Shown here piece after piece: positions 59,443 to 64,000 of a DNA stretch of 64,000 bases. Location of the stretch: the NCBI RefSeq assembly GCF_900128885.1, contig NZ_FQTU01000001.1:304671-368670 (forward strand), given 5' to 3'. The notes under the pieces were generated by a model. It saw only the letters and a list, made by a program, of their open reading frames with translations. It made no database searches and was not told the DNA's origin. Numbering within the stretch: the first letter of the stretch is position 1; every line of letters begins with the position of its first letter. This DNA comes from Alkalibacter saccharofermentans DSM 14828. GTDB lineage: Bacteria > Bacillota > Clostridia > Eubacteriales > Alkalibacteraceae. The translations under genes were made by a program, and so were the position numbers.

Positions 59443-61107
59443 TTATTGAATCTCATCTGGCTTCATGGCATTTGGTATGTTCTTAATTTCATTCCACCTT
59501 TCTTCACTCAACCTATAACCACTACCAGGACCCATATAATCATTTACATCATTCACCGCACTCACTACATTAAAGTCTTTATCTATGATAGCGGAGGTAT
59601 GAAGATAATCTCCGGACACCCTTTGTTTTAACATGTTTAGAAGATTTTCTGCAACATCACCAAAATCATTTTTACTTAGTGCTTTAACTATGTCCAATCC
59701 AGTGATATCTCTATTCATCATTTCCTCTGCAGCTTTTAAATCCTCTACCACATTTCTAGCTGGCATGTCCTTACTCCCATGAGCATAAGTTGCCGCTTCT
59801 ACTTCTTCATCTGTAATTGTAGGAAGACCTAATTCAGCAAACACAGCTTGTATTGCTTTGGCAGCTTTATTTCTTATAGCAACTACCTCTTCTTCTGAAA
59901 CTGGCCTCAACCCGCCGTCTACCATCAAATCTCTTTGAAGAATATTGTAATCGTCAAAGTCTTCGGCATCAAAATTTGATCCTGCAAACATATTGTCGTA
60001 ATTTGGTACAGCACTATATCCGGAGAATATAAAGTCAGTGCCCGGTAACATTTGCATCAAAGTTCTAGCTGTTCTTCTTATATCGGAATGAGAGAAGGTT
60101 TGATCGTTTCCTGAAGCTACTTCTATATCTAGCATCATAGTAATTAAATTCTCTGCCAATACTGCTCTTATTCCTGACGGTACTGAACCTGTCATACCTA
60201 TACAGCTTACAGATCCATTTTGTAGACCTTGAACTCCTGCACCTTTCGTAATATAAATGCATCTTGTCTCAAGATATAACATAGATTTTCCTTCCGTATA
60301 ACCCATTAATGCTTCTGATCCAGTTCCTGATGTGAATCTCATCTTTAATCCTCTAGAAGCATAAGCTGATGCTAAGAAACCTTTTGACCAAGGTGTGTCG
60401 TCACCATCAGTAAACACTGATTCCGTCCCATATACCGATACAGTTTCAGCATAACTAGTGAGACCTCTCATTCCTAGCTCAAGTTCTGTAGCCTCTTCTA
60501 TGGCACACTGGGTTAATACTCCACCTCGTCCGACCTGGGACCCTACAAGAATGCCAATTGCGTTAAATGGAGCATATCGTACTATGCCTACCGTAGTTTC
60601 CTGCTCATCAAATCCTCTTATTGCAGCTTCTGCAGCATCTGCAGCTATTTGTACAACATTGTCTTTTAAGTTAGTAACATGGCACTGATTTGAAGGTGTT
60701 TTTCTGGCCCTCATTTTTTGAAGTGCCATCATCATTTCTACTACATTCATAGTCCCAACTACATCAACGATTTTAGCCGGTGTCATAGAAGTCGTTAATG
60801 CAACGATTGTTTGTCTATCTACATTGATGTCTACCAACATTTTTGCCAAATCAACAGAGTCCATTTTCATAACTTTCTCTGCCTTCTCTAGATTAATAGC
60901 ATAGTCTGCTATAAACCTATCGATCATGTCAAATTCATCTCTTGTTTTACCATCTAATTCAACTATTTTGTTATCTTCGATTTTTATACTTGGTTTTGGG
61001 TCGTTCGGACTATCCATTGCTATCAAACCTTCATCTGCCCACTCACCTATAAATCCATCTTTATTAACAGGGCGCTCTGCTAAAACCTGGAATCTTTTTG
61101 ATCTCAT
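59443..61107 (-). CDS. dhaB: Coenzyme B12-dependent glycerol dehydratase large subunit DhaB
   Basis: A 554-residue catalytic subunit that converts glycerol to 3-hydroxypropionaldehyde (or 1,2-propanediol to propanal) by adenosylcobalamin radical chemistry. MRSKRFQVLAERPVNKDGF at the N-terminus, TPSNQCHVTNLKDN near 137, EEATELELGMRGLTSYAETV near 205 and RFTSGTGSEALMGY near 260 are the TIM-barrel active-site regions. Glycerol is favoured over propanediol by context (dhaT, glpF, short DhaC/DhaE). AGGAGG precedes ATG. It is first in the operon. Confidence 0.95.
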   Translation of the reverse strand: MRSKRFQVLAERPVNKDGFIGEWADEGLIAMDSPNDPKPSIKIEDNKIVELDGKTRDEFDMIDRFIADYAINLEKAEKVMKMDSVDLAKMLVDINVDRQTIVALTTSMTPAKIVDVVGTMNVVEMMMALQKMRARKTPSNQCHVTNLKDNVVQIAADAAEAAIRGFDEQETTVGIVRYAPFNAIGILVGSQVGRGGVLTQCAIEEATELELGMRGLTSYAETVSVYGTESVFTDGDDTPWSKGFLASAYASRGLKMRFTSGTGSEALMGYTEGKSMLYLETRCIYITKGAGVQGLQNGSVSCIGMTGSVPSGIRAVLAENLITMMLDIEVASGNDQTFSHSDIRRTARTLMQMLPGTDFIFSGYSAVPNYDNMFAGSNFDAEDFDDYNILQRDLMVDGGLRPVSEEEVVAIRNKAAKAIQAVFAELGLPTITDEEVEAATYAHGSKDMPARNVVEDLKAAEEMMNRDITGLDIVKALSKNDFGDVAENLLNMLKQRVSGDYLHTSAIIDKDFNVVSAVNDVNDYMGPGSGYRLSEERWNEIKNIPNAMKPDEIQ

Positions 61108-61163
61108 ATAATTTACCTCCTTTTATTTAGATAATCATTGTTAAATTTATATCTTCCTACAAA

Positions 61164-61216
61164 AACATTTTACCGCAATACTTGACTTTATTTTCATAGA
61201 CTTATGGTAAAATGTT
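61164..61216. promoter_or_regulatory. Long-spaced 11-bp dyad in the dha divergent region
   Basis: AACATTTTACC (61164-61174) and GGTAAAATGTT (61206-61216) are exact reverse complements 31 bases apart. The left arm lies at a TAAAAT that could be the dhaB -10 box. A loop-forming operator or overlapping divergent promoters are possible. Confidence 0.5.
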
Positions 61217-61270
61217 ACGATACAAGGATATTATTTCGATATGAATTTAACTTCCACTTTTAAAAATGAG

Positions 61271-61305
61271 ACTTTTTTGATATACTCCTTAATATATTGA
61301 TACTT
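61271..61305. promoter_or_regulatory. Direct repeats spaced 21 bp (candidate AraC-regulator site)
   Basis: ACTTTTTTGATATA (61271-61284) and ACTTTTTTGACATA (61292-61305) share 13 of 14 bases and are two helical turns apart, the typical geometry of AraC-type activators. The adjacent response regulator has such a domain. Confidence 0.55.
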
Positions 61306-61376
61306 TTTTGACATATCAAGACGGAGCATATCTTAAACTTATAGTATCTTTAAATCTATAGACAATAAATGAATAT

Positions 61377-61385
61377 TGTTATAAT
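61377..61385 (+). promoter_or_regulatory. Extended -10 promoter of the PocR-kinase gene
   Basis: TGT followed by TATAAT (61380-61385), about 46 bases before the kinase ATG. The -35 region is weak. Confidence 0.5.
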
Positions 61386-61431
61386 ATCCAATAAAGTAAT
61401 TTTTATACTTAGACAAATATAGGAGGTTAAA

Positions 61432-62685
61432 ATGGCAAGTCACTTTCACATTAAAGACGTGATAGATGTAGATGTACTCCAAAAAATACAAGATGAGTTT
61501 GCTACGGCGACAGGTTTTGCAGTCATTATTGTAGATGCGATGGGTAGACCTGTAACAAAGCATAGTAACTGCTCTGATTTTTGCAGTTTAATAAGAAAAG
61601 AAAAGAAGGGTAAGTGTTTTTGTGAAATATCAGATTCTCGTGGAGGATTAAAGGCTTCAAGAACTGGTAAGCCTTATATTTACCGATGTCATACAGGGTT
61701 AGTGGATTTTGCTTCACCCATTGTTTACCAGGGACATTATTTAGGAGCCATGATGGCAGGACAAGTACTGGTAGAAGAAGAACACCTTGAGAATTTAGAA
61801 ATAGTTTGTGAGGAATCTATTGATTGGAAAAAAAATCAACATTTTCTGGATGCCTATAATGATTTGCCGGTACTATCCTTTGAAAAAATAAAAGCTGTAG
61901 GAGAAACAATGTCACTCTTTTGCAATTATATTGTTGAGAAGGGAATCACCAACAAAGTCCAAAAGGAACTTCATGAAAAAGACATGAAACTGGCAGAGAC
62001 TAAACAAAAGCAGTTGGAATTAGAAAATGCCCTAAAAGAAACAAAGTTAAAAGTGTTACAGGCTCAAATAAATCCTCATTTTCTATTTAATGCTTTAAAT
62101 ACAATCAGTAGTTTGTGTATCATAGAGAAGGCATCAAAAACCCAAGAAGTTGTTTATATTTTATCAGACATATTAAGGTATACTTTAAGAAAAACAAGCA
62201 AAATGGTATCCTTAGGGGAAGAACTTAAATATATCGAAAGATATTTGCAATTCCAGAAAACACGTTTCCATAGTAGACTTAACTACAAAATTTTTATTTC
62301 AAAAGAACTAGAAACGATAGAAATACCTTTTATGACGTTGCAACCTCTCGTAGAAAATGCAATTATACATGGTTTAGAGCCTAAAGAAGAAGGAGGTATC
62401 ATTACTATTATTGGCTATCCTTTAAAAAAAGATGTCCTAATCACTATAGAAGATAATGGTGTCGGCATCCCTCCTAATAAGCTTAAATTGCTTTTGAACA
62501 ATAAAGAAGTACCTCCTGCAAATTCAATAAATGATGCAGGTCATACTACAGGATTGGGAATACATAATGTTAATGATAGACTAGTTCATTATTACGGACA
62601 GGATTATTCTTTAAAAATTAGCAGCATCTCTAACTCAGGTACAAGGATTACCGTTACTATCCCTAGTAATTTAATTAAGGAGTAA
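61432..62685 (+). CDS. PocR-domain LytS/YesM-type sensor histidine kinase
   Basis: A 417-residue soluble kinase. The N-terminal PocR sensory domain (5-170) has five cysteines (47, 51, 62, 64, 86) in the family pattern, including CFCEISDSR and YRCHTGLVDFASPI. It would sense a small molecule such as glycerol or a diol, as PocR does. A coiled coil leads to the His_kinase domain with AQINPHFLFNAL (His216) and the ATPase with LVENAIIHGL, IEDNGVGIP and GLGIHNVNDRL. AGGAGG precedes ATG. It is divergent from dhaB and followed after 6 bases by the response regulator. Confidence 0.93.
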   Translation: MASHFHIKDVIDVDVLQKIQDEFATATGFAVIIVDAMGRPVTKHSNCSDFCSLIRKEKKGKCFCEISDSRGGLKASRTGKPYIYRCHTGLVDFASPIVYQGHYLGAMMAGQVLVEEEHLENLEIVCEESIDWKKNQHFLDAYNDLPVLSFEKIKAVGETMSLFCNYIVEKGITNKVQKELHEKDMKLAETKQKQLELENALKETKLKVLQAQINPHFLFNALNTISSLCIIEKASKTQEVVYILSDILRYTLRKTSKMVSLGEELKYIERYLQFQKTRFHSRLNYKIFISKELETIEIPFMTLQPLVENAIIHGLEPKEEGGIITIIGYPLKKDVLITIEDNGVGIPPNKLKLLLNNKEVPPANSINDAGHTTGLGIHNVNDRLVHYYGQDYSLKISSISNSGTRITVTIPSNLIKE

Positions 62686-62691
62686 ATCTAT

Positions 62692-63468
62692 ATGTATAAA
62701 ATTTTATTAACGGATGATGAAATACTAGAAAGAGAAGGTTTAAAAATAATTATAAAAGAAGTGCTAAACAGTCAAGTGCTCTTTAAAGAAGCTAACTCAG
62801 GAAAAGAGGCTATAAGATTAAGTGATGCTTTTGAACCTCACATTATTTTTATGGATATAAAAATGCCAGGTCTAAATGGTATTGAAGCCTCCCAATATAT
62901 TAAAAATAAGCATCCCGATATTATTATCATTATCCTCAGTGCTTATGACGACTTTCAATTAGCCCAACAGGCTATTAGGCTTGGAGTAAACGATTATATC
63001 TTAAAACCTCCCAAGCCCACTGAGATTAACTTAATATTGCACAAATATATAAAACAAATAAATTCAAGAGATGCTTTTTCAAAAACAGTAGAACCTTTTC
63101 CTCCATGTGAAGAAAAAGATTCTACTGAAATACAAAAACATTCTTCAATTCAAATTGTTTTGGATTATATAGATAATAATCTAGGTGACAATATGCCCCT
63201 AGAGGATGCTGCCAAACTCCTCAATGTTTCTCCTTCTTACTTTAGTCGACTCTTTAAAAAAGAAATGGGCGTAAAATTTATTACTTACACTACAAATAGA
63301 AAAATAGAAAAAGCTAAAGCTTGGTTAGAGACCACAGATATGCCTATATTAAATATTGCTTTGGAACTAGGCTTCAAAGAAGCTAATTATTTTAGCAAAG
63401 TGTTTAGAAAGCTAGAAGGAATCACACCGACAGAATATCGTAAGAGAAACAGTAAGCTCCCTCTGTAG
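62692..63468 (+). CDS. YesN-type response regulator with AraC DNA-binding domain
   Basis: A 258-residue regulator. REC (1-120) has phospho-acceptor Asp55 in FMDIKMPGLNGIE and the conserved lysine in ILKPPKP. The AraC/XylS domain (155-255) has two HTH units, with DAAKLLNVSPSYFSRLFKK and ALELGFKEANYFSKVF. It most likely activates the divergent dhaB operon when the kinase detects glycerol. Stop and start of the pair are 6 bases apart. Confidence 0.93.
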   Translation: MYKILLTDDEILEREGLKIIIKEVLNSQVLFKEANSGKEAIRLSDAFEPHIIFMDIKMPGLNGIEASQYIKNKHPDIIIIILSAYDDFQLAQQAIRLGVNDYILKPPKPTEINLILHKYIKQINSRDAFSKTVEPFPPCEEKDSTEIQKHSSIQIVLDYIDNNLGDNMPLEDAAKLLNVSPSYFSRLFKKEMGVKFITYTTNRKIEKAKAWLETTDMPILNIALELGFKEANYFSKVFRKLEGITPTEYRKRNSKLPL

Positions 63469-63715
63469 TTTCATTGTTAATTTGCTGTCAGTTCTCACTC
63501 TACTTGTCTTCGCTCAACTTATATATTTTCCCGTAAACAGCTCACTTATTTTGCGGATGAACAGAGATTAGAACTGATGCTAGGATTGATGGGAAGCCGA
63601 TGTTGGTCCGATTTCCGGATGAGAATCGAATCAATGCGGACATGAGATAACAGATCGACAGGCTTGCTGACCAGTCTTTTATTCTTTCACATCTGCTTTC
63701 TCTTTCAGCGTTGTG
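63469..63715. other. Gap between the response regulator and the IS21 end
   Basis: About 245 bases without a supported gene. A plus-strand frame (LTYFADEQRLELMLGLMGSR near 63541-63600) is not recognised. Probably intergenic or remnant DNA at the junction. Confidence 0.35.
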
Positions 63716-63747
63716 TTTGGCAATAGAAAAGTACAACTTTTGGCAAT
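63716..63747. repeat. IS21-type terminal repeats
   Basis: TTTGGCAAT occurs twice (63716-63724, 63739-63747), 23 bases apart, just downstream of the istB stop. IS21-family ends carry such short direct repeats that bind the transposase. The element end should lie close to 63711-63716; a target duplication cannot be checked. Confidence 0.5.
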
Positions 63748-63776
63748 CAAAAATACAATAGCCAGTACTAACCTTA

Positions 63777-64000
63777 TTACTTGATTAATGAATTCATCAT
63801 GCGGTAGCTTTTGCCTGTAAATATGAGCATATGAGAATGGTGCACTAGTCTATCAACGATAGCCGCAGTTAGCTTTTCATCAAACAGGAAACCTTTCCAT
63901 CTACCAAACTCAATATTGGTTGTTATGATGACGCTTTTAGTCTCATAACATGTAGAAATGATATCAAACAACAATCTGGCACCTTCTTGGTGAAGGGGGA
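63777..64000 (-). mobile_element. istB: IS21-family transposition helper IstB (N-terminus outside window)
   Basis: The minus strand is open to the window edge. Visible residues: LHQEGARLLFDIISTCYE, TTNIEFGRWKGF, LTAAIVDRLVHHSH and LIFTGKSYRMMNS. This is the C-terminal part of the IstB AAA+ ATPase that helps the IstA transposase. The stop is at 63777. About 74 codons are seen; the remainder and istA should lie beyond the window. Confidence 0.88.

Noticed and set aside
61108..61431. Possible cobalamin riboswitch before the B12-dependent dehydratase
   Set aside because: No B12-box or long structured leader; the region holds dyads and repeats suited to protein control.
63542..63736. A 64-codon minus-strand open frame next to the IS21 end
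   Set aside because: No similarity recognised, covers the terminal repeats and lacks a ribosome site.

Overview
The window reads as a low-GC, strictly anaerobic, fermentative Firmicute (class Clostridia). The evidence is an NAD(H)-linked electron-bifurcating-type [FeFe] hydrogenase, pyruvate formate-lyase with its activase, a CIRCE/HrcA-controlled hrcA-grpE-dnaK-dnaJ operon, PRD-type PTS regulators, strong Shine-Dalgarno sites (AGGAGG/GAGGTG) and many UUG/GUG starts. Genus cannot be told from sequence alone. No tRNA, rRNA, CRISPR array or riboswitch was recognised.

Layout. 1-3.5 kb: DUF2177 membrane protein (cut by the window edge), a flavodoxin-like protein, DAHP synthase and a class II photolyase. 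3.6-8.0 kb (minus): hndABCD-type hydrogenase operon, divergent from pflB-pflA (8.5-11.5 kb). 11.6-14.3 kb: small redox genes (membrane 4Fe-4S protein, Crp/Fnr regulator, mini 2Fe-2S ferredoxin, thioredoxin-like protein, nitroreductase). 14.3-22.6 kb (minus): mscL, then the heat-shock operon, hemW and lepA. 23.1-35.2 kb: a PHP phosphatase, then two paralogous minus-strand cassettes, each made of an RmlD-like reductase, a PRD/PTS-domain regulator and separate fructose-family PTS IIA, IIC and IIB proteins. A DUF5673-like membrane protein and a UPF0303 protein lie between the cassettes. 35.3-38 kb: a repeat lipoprotein and TypA/BipA.

38.6-48.2 kb is a signalling island: a membrane PAS-GGDEF protein, then three translationally overlapping genes for a CheR methyltransferase, a HAMP-GAF hybrid histidine kinase with two receiver domains, and a REC-PAS(5)-GGDEF-HD-GYP protein. 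48.3-52.4 kb: SLC13-type transporter, metF and a LysR regulator.

52.8-63.5 kb is a complete reductive glycerol (dha) regulon. The operon is B12-dependent glycerol dehydratase (dhaB-dhaC-dhaE), its reactivase (dhaF, dhaG), a PduO-type cobalamin adenosyltransferase, a GlcG/HbpS protein and 1,3-propanediol dehydrogenase (dhaT), followed by glpF. It is divergent from a PocR-domain LytS-type kinase and an AraC-type response regulator. The right edge holds the end of an IS21-family element (istB fragment).

How the genes fit: PTS sugar uptake feeds glycolysis. PFL splits pyruvate without producing NADH, while the hydrogenase can dispose of NADH and ferredoxin electrons as H2. The dha branch consumes NADH by reducing glycerol-derived 3-hydroxypropionaldehyde to 1,3-propanediol. 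The most unusual parts are the twin PTS/reductase/PRD-regulator cassettes with a shared operator-like dyad, and the CheR/hybrid-kinase/c-di-GMP module.
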